Assembly: GCF_019802255.1 (NCBI RefSeq)
Contig: NZ_JAHYSS010000004.1
Coordinates: 751,750 to 815,749 of the forward strand
DNA from: Pedobacter polysacchareus
Lineage (GTDB): Bacteria > Bacteroidota > Bacteroidia > Sphingobacteriales > Sphingobacteriaceae
Direction: 5' to 3'
Length of the DNA: 64,000 bases
This document shows, one piece after another, positions 32,443 through 41,388 of the stretch. Below the pieces are notes generated by a model. It saw only the letters and a program-made list of their open reading frames with translations. It was not told where the DNA came from and did no database searches. A program made the translations under genes and the position numbers. Numbering within the stretch: position 1 is the first letter of the stretch; each line of letters starts with the position of its first letter.

Positions 32443-33309
32443 ATGAATTCAAGTTCAATAAAACTACCTTATATAGGTGTGGATATAGGAGGTTCGCACA
32501 TTACTGCTGCCCATGTTGATGCTACTACATTTAAGGTAATTGAAAATACCCTGAAAAGGGAAAGAGTAGCTGCTATGGATAGTTTAGAAGTGATTATTCA
32601 ATCCTGGCTGAATGTCCTTTCTACATTGATTGTCCGTGATAACGGGGAAAGTACAAAAATAGGTATTGCCATGCCAGGACCTTTTGACTATGAAAAAGGG
32701 ATCTCCATGATGCAGAACCAGGAAAAATATGATGCACTGTACGGAGTAAATGTAAAAGAAATCCTGGCAAAACGCCTCGATATCCCTGAATCAGACATTG
32801 TGTTCATTAATGATGCAGAAGCTTTTTTAAGAGGTGAACTGGCCTCAGGAGCAGCAGCAGATAAAGAAAGAGCAATCGGGATCACCTTAGGTACCGGACT
32901 GGGTTCTACCAGCAATGGCAGCGGGATCACCCGTGATATGAACTGGGCCTTCCGCCCCTTTAAAGACAGCATCGCTGAAGAGTATATTTCTACACGCTGG
33001 TTCCTGAAAAAATATAAAGAGATCACCGGTAAAGAAGTTAAAAACGTAGAAGTTCTGCTGGAAGTCGCTGATCAAGCAGTGAAAAATGAAATATTTGAAG
33101 AATTTTCAGACAATCTCAGTATCTTTCTGAATGATTTTATTGCACAGGAACAACCACAAGTGGTGGTGATCGGTGGTAACATCGCAAAGACCTGGGACCA
33201 TTTTATCGGCTTGCTAACAGCTAAAATCATAGACAAAACTGTAGCAATCAGACAGAGTGAGATGTGGGAAGATGCGGCACTGGTAGGTGCAGCCAATGCA
33301 TTAGCTTAA
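32443..33309 (+). CDS. ROK-family sugar kinase-like protein
   Basis: This 288-residue cytosolic protein has the ROK/hexokinase fold. Visible parts are the phosphate-1 loop 'GVDIGGSHITAA', the motif with the catalytic Asp 'FINDAEAFLRGE', and the phosphate-2 loop 'GITLGTGLGSTSN'. The zinc-binding CGCxGCxE motif of most ROK kinases and NagC regulators is missing, and there is no helix-turn-helix, so it is likely an enzyme on a sugar that needs no zinc. The usual NDAN is NDAE here. The substrate cannot be read. It is followed after eight bases by an esterase gene, so the two form an operon. Confidence 0.82.
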   Translation: MNSSSIKLPYIGVDIGGSHITAAHVDATTFKVIENTLKRERVAAMDSLEVIIQSWLNVLSTLIVRDNGESTKIGIAMPGPFDYEKGISMMQNQEKYDALYGVNVKEILAKRLDIPESDIVFINDAEAFLRGELASGAAADKERAIGITLGTGLGSTSNGSGITRDMNWAFRPFKDSIAEEYISTRWFLKKYKEITGKEVKNVEVLLEVADQAVKNEIFEEFSDNLSIFLNDFIAQEQPQVVVIGGNIAKTWDHFIGLLTAKIIDKTVAIRQSEMWEDAALVGAANALA

Positions 33310-33317
33310 TCAAACAG

Positions 33318-34136
33318 ATGAAAAAATACTTTTTTATTGCAGGGTTATTAGCCCTGCTCAGTCCTGTTGCTGCGAAAGCTGCAAAAGTAGATACGCTGCA
33401 GACGTATAGCACTGCAATGAAAAAGAACATTAAAGCAGTAGTGATCCTGCCAGAAGGTTACGATCAGCAAAAGAGTTATCCAAGCGTCTACCTGCTGCAT
33501 GGCTATGATGATACTTATAATGCCTGGGTAAACTATGTACCGGATATTAAAAAGTATGCAGACGAGTTTCAGATGATTCTGGTGTGTCCCGATGGAAATT
33601 ATGCAAGCTGGTATTTTGACAGCCCGATAGATCCCAAATGGAAATATGAGACTTATGTGAGTCTGGAGTTACCTGGACAGATCGATGCCAAATATAAAAC
33701 GATAAAAGATCGGAAAGCCCGTGCCATTACCGGACTGAGTATGGGCGGTCACGGTGCACTTTACCTTGCTTTTAAACACCAGGATGTATTTGGTGCTGCG
33801 GGAAGTATGAGTGGAGGAGTAGATATGACGCCTTTCCCCCTTAAATGGGAAATCGCCAAAAGATTAGGCAGCTACGCCGAATATCCGGAGCGATGGAAAC
33901 AGAATAGCATCGTTAATATGACGCATCTGCTGGTTCCAAATCAACTGGCTTTAATCATCGACTGTGGGAAGGATGATTTCTTCCTCGGGGTTAATAATAA
34001 ACTCCATGAAGATTTAACCTACCATAATATTCCACACGATTACATCGTCAGACCCGGCGCACATAATTTTGATTACTGGAAAAATGCCGTCGTTTATCAG
34101 TTGCTGTACTTCCGTAATTTCTTTAATAAAGCATAG
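33318..34136 (+). CDS. Exported esterase (antigen 85/esterase D-like alpha/beta hydrolase)
   Basis: This 272-residue protein has a signal peptide ('LSPVAAKAA-KVD'), so it works in the periplasm or outside. The alpha/beta-hydrolase triad is readable: Ser141 in GLSMGGHG, the acid in 'CGKDDFF' (219/220) and His249 in 'PGAHNFDYW'. 'SVYLLHGYDD' is the oxyanion-side strand. Such proteins remove acyl groups, often acetyl or feruloyl, from carbohydrates. The ATG at 33318 gives a proper signal peptide; the frame's upstream part overlaps the ROK gene and is not used. It is probably co-transcribed with the ROK kinase. Confidence 0.82.
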   Translation: MKKYFFIAGLLALLSPVAAKAAKVDTLQTYSTAMKKNIKAVVILPEGYDQQKSYPSVYLLHGYDDTYNAWVNYVPDIKKYADEFQMILVCPDGNYASWYFDSPIDPKWKYETYVSLELPGQIDAKYKTIKDRKARAITGLSMGGHGALYLAFKHQDVFGAAGSMSGGVDMTPFPLKWEIAKRLGSYAEYPERWKQNSIVNMTHLLVPNQLALIIDCGKDDFFLGVNNKLHEDLTYHNIPHDYIVRPGAHNFDYWKNAVVYQLLYFRNFFNKA

Positions 34137-34147
34137 ATATTTCGACG

Positions 34148-34178
34148 ATGAGCCGATTAATTTAGTTAATCGGCTCAT
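34148..34178. promoter_or_regulatory. Fic operator palindrome 1
   Basis: A perfect palindrome with 13-bp arms (ATGAGCCGATTAA and TTAATCGGCTCAT) around TTTAG. It starts 12 bases after the esterase stop and lies upstream of the fic -7 box. Its 29-bp core is the exact reverse complement of palindrome 2. There is no T run, so a terminator role is less likely. Confidence 0.8.
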
Positions 34179-34186
34179 AAAATCGC

Positions 34187-34194
34187 TATATTTG
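34187..34194 (+). promoter_or_regulatory. fic -7 promoter box
   Basis: TATATTTG fits TAnnTTTG. It lies between the two palindromes and overlaps the first two bases of the second, so a protein on palindrome 2 would cover both the box and the transcription start. No good -33 TTG is seen. Confidence 0.55.
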
Positions 34195-34221
34195 AGCCGA
34201 TTAACTAAATTAATCGGCTCA
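34193..34221. promoter_or_regulatory. Fic operator palindrome 2 (over the start codon)
   Basis: Arms TGAGCCGATTAA and TTAATCGGCTCA surround CTAAA. It is the exact reverse complement of the core of palindrome 1, with centres 44 bp apart (about four helical turns). Its last base is the A of the fic ATG, so in RNA the stem would hold the start site. Confidence 0.8.
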
Positions 34222-35324
34222 TGATGTACAATTGGGAACTGCCAGATTGGCCAAATTTCAAGTATCAGCTGCAAAACTTAGAACCAATATGGTACGAATT
34301 TGCTGTAGAAACAGGAGAGGTAAATGGCATGCTAAACGCATTGCCTAATACCATGCAGCAGGAAACATTAATGCAGTTGATGTTAACAGAAGCCATTAAA
34401 AGTTCCGAAATAGAAGGAGAATATTTAAGTCGTACAGATGTAATGTCCTCTATAAGGAATAATTTAGGCCTTAATCCTGTTCCTGAACCGTTATCGGATC
34501 AAAGGGCCGCAGGAATTGGGGCTTTGATGGTTGATGTAAGAAAGACCTATAAATTGCCGCTTACCACTGATAAACTGATGGAATGGCATCAGCTTCTAAT
34601 GAGTTCATCCAAAGGAATAAATGCTGGAAGCTGGAGAAAAGGCCTTGAACCTATGCAAGTGATATCAGGCCGAATCGGAAAGGAAACCATTCATTTTGTG
34701 GCCCCGCCATCTGAGCGGGTTCCTGCAGAAATGGATGCCTATCTCGATTGGTTTAATCATACGGCTCCCGATGGAGCCATGGAAATTTCTAATCCAATCA
34801 TTAGAGCGGCTATTGCACATTTATATTTTGAATCTATTCATCCTTTTGAGGATGGAAATGGACGTATGGGACGAGCGATTGCAGAAAAAGCATTATCGCA
34901 GACTATGGGCAGACCAGTAATGCTCAGCTTGTCCAGAACGATAGCCGCAAATAAAACGATCTATTATGATGCTTTGGCTTTAGGACAGCAAAGCAATGAA
35001 ATCAGTCCATGGATAAAATATTTTGCTGAACTAAGCCTGGATGCGCAAAAGCAAGCAAAAATGCTGGTCGACTTTTCTTTGCAAAAAACGCTCTTTTTTG
35101 ATCGCTTTAAAATACAATTGAATGATCGCCAATTGAAAGTCATCAGGAAAATGTTGGATGCAGGCCCCGCAGGTTTTGAAGGAGGGATGACTGCAAAAAA
35201 ATATATTGCTATCACTAAGGCTTCAAAGGCTACAGCAACACGGGATTTACAATTGCTGACAGAGTTAAAAGTTTTCAGCCCAAGGGGGGCAGGTAGAAAC
35301 ATACATTATACGCTAAACCTGTAA
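34221..35324 (+). CDS. Fic-family protein AMPylase with DUF4172 head and wHTH tail
   Basis: This is a 367-residue enzyme that transfers AMP to target protein hydroxyls. The N-terminal 'YNWELPDWPNF' marks the DUF4172 domain. Residues 61-66 (SSEIEG) fit the inhibitory-helix motif [S/T]xxxE[G/N], so the glutamate that blocks ATP is built in (class II Fic). The active site is HPFEDGNGRMGR at 207-218, complete with catalytic His207. The last ~70 residues form a winged-helix-like domain ('TAKKYIAITKASKATATRDLQLLTEL'), which could bind the twin palindromes in front of the gene. No separate antitoxin gene is needed or seen. ATG at 34221 and ATG at 34224 are both possible starts. Confidence 0.9.
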   Translation: MMYNWELPDWPNFKYQLQNLEPIWYEFAVETGEVNGMLNALPNTMQQETLMQLMLTEAIKSSEIEGEYLSRTDVMSSIRNNLGLNPVPEPLSDQRAAGIGALMVDVRKTYKLPLTTDKLMEWHQLLMSSSKGINAGSWRKGLEPMQVISGRIGKETIHFVAPPSERVPAEMDAYLDWFNHTAPDGAMEISNPIIRAAIAHLYFESIHPFEDGNGRMGRAIAEKALSQTMGRPVMLSLSRTIAANKTIYYDALALGQQSNEISPWIKYFAELSLDAQKQAKMLVDFSLQKTLFFDRFKIQLNDRQLKVIRKMLDAGPAGFEGGMTAKKYIAITKASKATATRDLQLLTELKVFSPRGAGRNIHYTLNL

Positions 35325-35331
35325 AATAACA

Positions 35332-35360
35332 AAGGCCCCTGCTTCAACAGCAGGGGCCTT
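35332..35360. terminator. Bidirectional terminator between fic and clpC
   Basis: A perfect 12-bp GC-rich stem (AAGGCCCCTGCT with AGCAGGGGCCTT, loop TCAAC) sits between two convergent genes. It is flanked by A-rich and AT-rich DNA and can serve both. Confidence 0.8.
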
Positions 35361-35386
35361 ATCATTTATTTTATTTGAACAAAGTA

Positions 35387-37927
35387 TTATTCAATACTTC
35401 CTTCTTCTTTTTTCTTTTTCTTACCTGGGCTTTTGTTCTCTACCACAATCTGATCATTTTCTTTGTTGTAGTCAATTTCCAGCGTATCGCCATCATTGAT
35501 TTCACCTTTTAAGATTTCTTCCGCAATAGGATCTTCCAGATATTTCTGAATGGCGCGTTTTAACGGTCTGGCACCAAAATTAATGTCGAAACCTTTATCA
35601 GCGATGAATTCTTTTGCTCTATCAGTTAATTTCACTTCATAACCTAAGTTATGAACTCGACCGAACAATGATTTCAATTCAATGTCAATGATTTTGAAAA
35701 TTTCATCTTTACCTAAAGTATTGAAAACAACTACATCATCCACACGATTCAGGAACTCAGGAGCGAAAGCACGTTTTAATGCATTTTCAATCACGCCTCT
35801 AGAATGCGCATCTACCTGGTTGGTTTTAGCCGTAGTAGAGAAACCAACACCTTGTCCGAAATCTTTCAACTGACGTGCGCCAATATTAGAAGTCATAATG
35901 ATGATCGTATTTCTAAAATCTACTTTGCGACCCAGACTGTCCGTCAACTGTCCCTCATCCAATACCTGTAGCAAGATATTGAATACATCCGGATGCGCTT
36001 TTTCAATCTCATCCAATAGAATCACTGCATAAGGTTTGCGACGTACTTTTTCTGTCAGCTGTCCACCTTCTTCATAACCTACATATCCCGGAGGCGCACC
36101 CACTAGACGGGATACCGCAAATTTCTCCATGTACTCACTCATGTCGATTTGAATTAGTGAATCATCACTGTCGAACATGAAACGCGCAAGCTCTTTTGCC
36201 AATTCAGTCTTACCAACACCAGTAGGGCCTAAGAAGATGAAGGAACCAATTGGTTTCTTCGGATCTTTCAATCCTGCTCTGGTACGTTGAATAGCCTTAG
36301 TTAACTTCTTAATCGCCTCATCCTGACCGATAATTTTTGTTGCTACCGTGTCGTACATATTCAACAGCTTAGCGCTGTCTGTTTGTCCTACACGCTGCAA
36401 TGGAATACCTGTCATCATAGAAACTACCTCCGCCACATTATCTTCCGTTACGGTATAACGTTTGGTTTTAGTATCCGCTTCCCATTCTGCTTTCGCACGA
36501 TCCAGCTCCTCTAAAAGATTCTTTTCAGTATCTCTCAATTTAGCAGCCTCTTCGTATTTCTGGCTTTTTACAACTTTATTCTTTTCAAGCTTGATTTCTT
36601 CAATCTTGTTTTCAATCTCAATGATGTTCTCAGGAACATGGATGTTCGTTAAATGCACCCTTGACCCAGCCTCATCTAAAGCATCAATCGCTTTATCCGG
36701 CAAGAACCTGTCAGTAATGTACCTTGAAGTTAAGGCCACACAAGCATTAATAGCCTCATCAGTATAAGTCACCCCATGGTGATCCTCATATTTTTCTTTA
36801 ATACGATTCAGGATCTCAATGGTCTCATCTGGTGTAGCAGGTTCAATCATTACTTTTTGGAAACGACGGTCTAATGCCCCATCTTTCTCAATATACTGAC
36901 GGTACTCATCTAAAGTAGTCGCTCCAATACATTGAATTTCGCCCCTTGCCAAAGCAGGTTTGAACATATTAGAAGCATCTAATGAGCCTGAAGCACCACC
37001 GGCACCAACAATCGTATGGATTTCATCAATAAACAGGATGACATCCGTAGATTTTTCCAGCTCATTCATCACCGCTTTCATACGCTCCTCAAACTGACCT
37101 CGGTATTTAGTTCCTGCCACTAAAGAGGCAAGATCTAAGGTCACCACGCGTTTGTTGAACAATACTCTGGACACTTTTCGTTGAACAATACGTAAAGCAA
37201 GACCTTCTGCAATCGCAGATTTACCTACTCCAGGTTCACCAATTAAAATTGGATTGTTCTTTTTACGACGTGACAAAATCTGCGATACACGCTCAATTTC
37301 TTTTTCACGACCTACGATAGGATCCAGACGGTTTTCCTCTGCTGCTTTCGTTAAATCTCTTCCGAAATTATCTAATACCGGAGTCTTAGATTTAATGTCA
37401 GAAACCTTTTTAGGACTGCTGAAGCTCTCTTCCTCACGATAATCATCATCACCACCAGTTGAGGCGCTGTTTTGAGTCTCATCTCTGAAACCATTTTTAT
37501 TCACTTCAACTTCCTGTTTGAAAATCTCGTAATTGATGCTGTACTGCAATAAGATCTGAGAAGCAATATTATCATCGTCACGTAAGATGGACAGTAACAG
37601 ATGTTCTGTTCCAATCAGATCGCTCTTGAAGATTTTAGCCTCCAGATACGTGATCTTTAAAACTTTTTCGGCTTGCTTAGTCAATGGGATGTTTCCCAGA
37701 TTGACCGTCACACTGGACGTACCTCTAACCGAATCCTCTATTGAGCGACGTAGCTTCGAAGTGTCTACACCCAGCGATTTTAATATCTTTATGGCCATAC
37801 CATCGCCTTCGCGAATAAGGCCCAACAAAAGATGTTCTGCGCCTATGTAATCGTGACCTAATCTCAGGGCTTCTTCCCTGCTAAAAGATATCACGTCTTT
37901 TACTTGTGGAGAAAATTTAGCTTCCAT
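35387..37927 (-). CDS. clpC: ATP-dependent Clp protease ATPase subunit ClpC
   Basis: This 846-residue AAA+ unfoldase feeds substrates to ClpP. Visible parts: double N-terminal Clp repeats (about 1-145), the first nucleotide domain with GEPGVGKSA and 'ILFIDEIHTIVGAG', a middle domain with the UVR-like 'KSQKYEEAAKLRDTEKNLLEEL', a second nucleotide domain with GPTGVGKTE and 'VILLDEIEKAHPDV', and the C-terminal D2-small domain. The UVR-like piece and the N-domain set it apart from ClpB. Neither clpP nor McsA/McsB genes are nearby. It is transcribed alone, convergent with fic. Confidence 0.95.
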   Translation of the reverse strand: MEAKFSPQVKDVISFSREEALRLGHDYIGAEHLLLGLIREGDGMAIKILKSLGVDTSKLRRSIEDSVRGTSSVTVNLGNIPLTKQAEKVLKITYLEAKIFKSDLIGTEHLLLSILRDDDNIASQILLQYSINYEIFKQEVEVNKNGFRDETQNSASTGGDDDYREEESFSSPKKVSDIKSKTPVLDNFGRDLTKAAEENRLDPIVGREKEIERVSQILSRRKKNNPILIGEPGVGKSAIAEGLALRIVQRKVSRVLFNKRVVTLDLASLVAGTKYRGQFEERMKAVMNELEKSTDVILFIDEIHTIVGAGGASGSLDASNMFKPALARGEIQCIGATTLDEYRQYIEKDGALDRRFQKVMIEPATPDETIEILNRIKEKYEDHHGVTYTDEAINACVALTSRYITDRFLPDKAIDALDEAGSRVHLTNIHVPENIIEIENKIEEIKLEKNKVVKSQKYEEAAKLRDTEKNLLEELDRAKAEWEADTKTKRYTVTEDNVAEVVSMMTGIPLQRVGQTDSAKLLNMYDTVATKIIGQDEAIKKLTKAIQRTRAGLKDPKKPIGSFIFLGPTGVGKTELAKELARFMFDSDDSLIQIDMSEYMEKFAVSRLVGAPPGYVGYEEGGQLTEKVRRKPYAVILLDEIEKAHPDVFNILLQVLDEGQLTDSLGRKVDFRNTIIIMTSNIGARQLKDFGQGVGFSTTAKTNQVDAHSRGVIENALKRAFAPEFLNRVDDVVVFNTLGKDEIFKIIDIELKSLFGRVHNLGYEVKLTDRAKEFIADKGFDINFGARPLKRAIQKYLEDPIAEEILKGEINDGDTLEIDYNKENDQIVVENKSPGKKKKKEEGSIE

Positions 37928-38473
37928 ATATACCTTTCTAAATCGGGAATGCTCTAAACTATAAAATTTGTTTTATAATCAGGCAGCCCCCGATTCTTTT
38001 ATTTTATCAACAATTACGCCATTGGGAAGGAAACGGATGTTGGAACTGCCGATATTTCATGAATCTTACCAATTACTGACTTAATTGGTTACTTTCCCTA
38101 ACCCACAAGCAAATATGTCAGCATAAATATACGAAATTCTGGATTGATATCATGGCCTTCTTTTTTAGATTCCAACGTTTGTAAACTTAATTGTGCGTCA
38201 AAACTTCTACAAATGAAACTCAGTTATTGTACTTGTAGGTCAGTCTATTAGCTAATTGTAATAGATACATAGATATCTATATATGTTAACATCTGTGCTG
38301 CCAAGTAAGGAATCGAATGTATATCTGCTAAACAAATTTTTTAATGGGCTTTACATCCTTATCTTTGCAGAAATTGACCCCGACTAAATAACATCAGGTT
38401 GAGGTTTTCCATTACCATATTCAATAAATTAAAGTAACCGCCTTTTTATAGGCATGAAATATAATAAGTAACT
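37928..38473. other. Divergent control region between clpC and ettA
   Basis: This is 546 bp without a credible gene. On the ettA side a -7 box TATCTTTG lies at 38360-38367, predicting a leader of about 100 bases. An AT-rich patch at 38265-38290 has short ATATCTATAT-type inverted repeats. I found no CIRCE or other heat-shock element for clpC. Confidence 0.45.
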
Positions 38474-40153
38474 ATGTCAGACGAAAAAATAATATTTTCA
38501 ATGGCGGGGGTAAATAAGATTTATCCACCCCAAAAGCAAGTTCTAAAGAACATTTACCTTTCCTTCTTTTATGGTGCCAAAATTGGTGTCATCGGTCTGA
38601 ACGGATCTGGTAAGTCCTCTCTTTTGAAAATTATCGCCGGTTTGGACAAATCATACCAGGGAGAAGTCGTTTTTTCTGCTGGATATACTGTCGGTTACCT
38701 GGCGCAGGAACCTATCCTGGATGAAAATAAAACCGTTAGAGAAGTAGTAGAAGAAGGAGTAGCAGAAATTACTGCCATCCTGAAAGAATACGAATCTATC
38801 AATGAGCAGTTTGGATTACCTGAAGTTTATGAAGATGCAGATGCAATGGATAAACTGATGACCAAACAAGGTGAGTTACAAGATAAAATTGATGCTTGTA
38901 ATGCCTGGGAACTGGACAATAAATTGGAACGTGCCATGGATGCCCTGCGTTGCCCGGATCCGGATGCTAAAATTGGTGTATTGTCTGGAGGTGAACGCCG
39001 TCGTGTAGCGATGTGCCGTTTGTTACTTCAGGAACCAGATGTATTGCTACTGGATGAGCCTACGAATCACTTGGATGCAGAAAGTATCGATTGGTTAGAG
39101 CAATTCTTAAAAGACTACAAAGGAACTGTAATTGCAGTAACCCACGATAGGTACTTCCTGGATAATGTGGCAGGATGGATTCTGGAGCTAGACAGAGGTG
39201 AAGGTATTCCTTGGAAAGGAAATTATTCTTCCTGGTTAGATCAGAAAGCAAAACGCCTGGCTCAGGAAGAGAAAACAGAAAGCAAACGTCAGAAAACATT
39301 AGAACGTGAGTTGGAATGGGTACGTATGGCACCAAAAGCCAGACATGCTAAATCTAAAGCGCGTTTATCAAACTATGATAAATTAGCCTCTGAAGATTCT
39401 AAAGAAAGAGAAGATAAACTGGAACTGTTTATTCCTGCGGGACCAAGATTGGGTAACGTAGTGATTGAAGCAAATAACATTACTAAAGCATATGGCGATA
39501 AGCTGTTGTTTGAAAACTTAAGCTTCTCCCTGCCTCCAGCTGGTATTGTTGGGATTATCGGCCCCAATGGTGCAGGTAAAACTACCTTGTTCCGATTGAT
39601 CACACAGCAGGAAACTCCTGATAGCGGAACTTTCCGCGTAGGTGAAACCGTAGCACTGGGTTATGTGGATCAAATGCACAACGACCTTGATCCGGATAAA
39701 ACAGTATATGAAAATATCACTGATGGTTTAGATAACATTCAGCTGGGCAATAAAGCAGTAAGCGGAAGAGCTTATGTGTCTAAATTCAACTTTAATGGTG
39801 GGGATCAGCAGAAAAAAGTAGGGGTGCTTTCCGGTGGAGAACGGAACAGGGTTCACCTGGCCATTACTTTGAAAAAAGGTGCCAACGTATTGTTACTGGA
39901 TGAGCCAACCAATGATATCGACGTAAATACGTTGAGAGCATTGGAAGAAGCATTAGAGAATTTTGGTGGTTGTGCGGTAGTGATTAGTCACGATCGTTGG
40001 TTCTTAGACCGTATCTGTACACACATTCTTGCTTTTGAAGGTGATTCTCAGGTTTACTTCTTCGAAGGTAACTATAGCGATTACGAAGAAAACCGTAAGA
40101 AAAGACTAGGTGATGTCACACCACACCGTCTGAAATATAAAAAACTAGTATAA
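38474..40153 (+). CDS. ettA: Energy-dependent translational throttle protein EttA
   Basis: This 559-residue ABC-F protein has no membrane part; it binds the ribosomal E site and gates translation according to ATP/ADP. Two ATPase cassettes are complete: GLNGSGKSS, 'LSGGERRRVAMC' and 'LLLDEPTNHLDAESIDWLE' in the first; GPNGAGKTT, 'LSGGERNRVHLA' and 'LLLDEPTNDIDVNTLRALE' in the second. The linker 'KRQKTLERELEWVRMAPKARHAKSKARLSNYDKL' is typical of EttA rather than other ABC-F members, as is the length (E. coli EttA has 555). The gene is monocistronic with its own terminator. Confidence 0.95.
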   Translation: MSDEKIIFSMAGVNKIYPPQKQVLKNIYLSFFYGAKIGVIGLNGSGKSSLLKIIAGLDKSYQGEVVFSAGYTVGYLAQEPILDENKTVREVVEEGVAEITAILKEYESINEQFGLPEVYEDADAMDKLMTKQGELQDKIDACNAWELDNKLERAMDALRCPDPDAKIGVLSGGERRRVAMCRLLLQEPDVLLLDEPTNHLDAESIDWLEQFLKDYKGTVIAVTHDRYFLDNVAGWILELDRGEGIPWKGNYSSWLDQKAKRLAQEEKTESKRQKTLERELEWVRMAPKARHAKSKARLSNYDKLASEDSKEREDKLELFIPAGPRLGNVVIEANNITKAYGDKLLFENLSFSLPPAGIVGIIGPNGAGKTTLFRLITQQETPDSGTFRVGETVALGYVDQMHNDLDPDKTVYENITDGLDNIQLGNKAVSGRAYVSKFNFNGGDQQKKVGVLSGGERNRVHLAITLKKGANVLLLDEPTNDIDVNTLRALEEALENFGGCAVVISHDRWFLDRICTHILAFEGDSQVYFFEGNYSDYEENRKKRLGDVTPHRLKYKKLV

Positions 40154-40177
40154 ATATCTGGTTCACTATACAAATCG

Positions 40178-40212
40178 AAAGCGGCTGCTCCGAAAGGAAA
40201 CAGCCGCTTTTT
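40178..40212 (+). terminator. Terminator after ettA
   Basis: AAAGCGGCTG (40178-40187) pairs perfectly with CAGCCGCTTT (40201-40210) across a 13-base loop and runs into T residues. It may also serve the convergent minus-strand gene. Confidence 0.85.
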
Positions 40213-40236
40213 GTAAGATAAAATATTACTTAATTA

Positions 40237-41154
40237 TTAGAACTTACGTCTGATTTTCTCTAATAACTCCTTAGTCTTTTTAACTCCTTCATCTTCCGAT
40301 AGTACACTGCCTTCATATTCTATCCCAACAATTCCAGACCATTTGGCGGCTTTGATGATTTCAAACATCCTGGTATAATCGATGTCTTTTTCTTCTCCAT
40401 CAGCAAGGAAATCATGCGTTTTCGCACTTACGCCTTTTGCATAAGGCATCAGCTCCTGCACGCCCAGGTATTTGTCATACTCCTTATCCGCACTGATCCT
40501 GAAATTCCCAAGATCAGGCAGGGTACCGCAATAGGGATTGTTCACGCCCTTAATGACTGCAGATAACCATTTCCCATCAGAAGAATAACCACCATGATTT
40601 TCTACAATCACATTGATCTTCTGTTTCTTTCCATATTCACTTAATTTTCCTAAACCATCAATTGCTGCAGTTTTAACCTCATCAGCTGTGCCTTTACCTG
40701 CCGCATTCACACGAATGGTTTTACAACCTAGATATTTCGCAGCATCAATCCATTTATAATGGTTTTCAACTGCCGTTAATCTCGCTTTATCATCAGAATC
40801 ACCCAAACTACCTTCTCCATCAATCATGATCAGGTGATTTTGAATGCCCTCACTGTCCGTACGGTCTTTAAGCTCCTTTAAATAAGCTTTATCAGTCTCT
40901 TTCTTATTGAAGAAAGGGCTTACATATTCTACAATATTAATCCCGAACTCTTTTTTAGCTTTTAATGGAAAATCCATATTGGTCAGCTTTCCAGCAAATA
41001 GCGCCCTGTGAAAGGACCATTCCGCCAGGGAAATCTGAAAAAACTCTTTCTTTTCAAAAGCAAAAGTATCCAAAGGGATAACGGAAGTTAGACCTGCAGC
41101 TGCTGACAATAAGCCTAGATCTTTAAGAAATTTTCTACGGTCGTTTGTTTTCAT
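40237..41154 (-). CDS. Exported sugar phosphate isomerase/epimerase-like TIM-barrel protein
   Basis: This 305-residue protein has a twin-arginine-like leader ('NDRRKFLKDLGLLSAAAGL'), so it is probably folded before export. The xylose-isomerase-like TIM barrel is seen in 'INVVEYVSPFF', 'RVNAAGKGTADEV', 'NVIVENHGGYSSDG', 'GTLPDLGNF', 'GVSAKTHDF' and 'GIVGIEYEGS', which place the usual Glu/Asp/His/Glu metal ligands. It is divergent from the four-gene set beginning at 41389 and fits the same exported sugar pathway as an epimerase or isomerase. The exact substrate is not readable. Confidence 0.8.
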   Translation of the reverse strand: MKTNDRRKFLKDLGLLSAAAGLTSVIPLDTFAFEKKEFFQISLAEWSFHRALFAGKLTNMDFPLKAKKEFGINIVEYVSPFFNKKETDKAYLKELKDRTDSEGIQNHLIMIDGEGSLGDSDDKARLTAVENHYKWIDAAKYLGCKTIRVNAAGKGTADEVKTAAIDGLGKLSEYGKKQKINVIVENHGGYSSDGKWLSAVIKGVNNPYCGTLPDLGNFRISADKEYDKYLGVQELMPYAKGVSAKTHDFLADGEEKDIDYTRMFEIIKAAKWSGIVGIEYEGSVLSEDEGVKKTKELLEKIRRKF

Positions 41155-41388
41155 TTGTGTTTGGTTTAGGGGTTGATCTTACAAGGTATTAATTTCTTAT
41201 TGTAAAAAAAACACTTTCTAAAAAAGACGTATAAACACCTATCTGAGCATTAATTCCACATAACTTAGTGTGCGTTTCACACATTTTCTTAATTAAAGCG
41301 GGCTCAGATTTTTTTTTCTAGGTAAATGCTTCTATTTTAGGGAAGGAATAGGTTAGGTTAAAATATCAATTGTATCAAAATCTTATAA

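Noticed and set aside
34148..34221. The fic palindromes as terminators of the esterase gene
   Set aside because: Neither has a T run after it, the two are exact mirror copies, and the second covers the fic start codon, which suits operators better.
34221..35324. Fic gene as half of a toxin-antitoxin pair
   Set aside because: No small antitoxin frame lies beside it, and the inhibitory SxxxEG helix is built into the protein.
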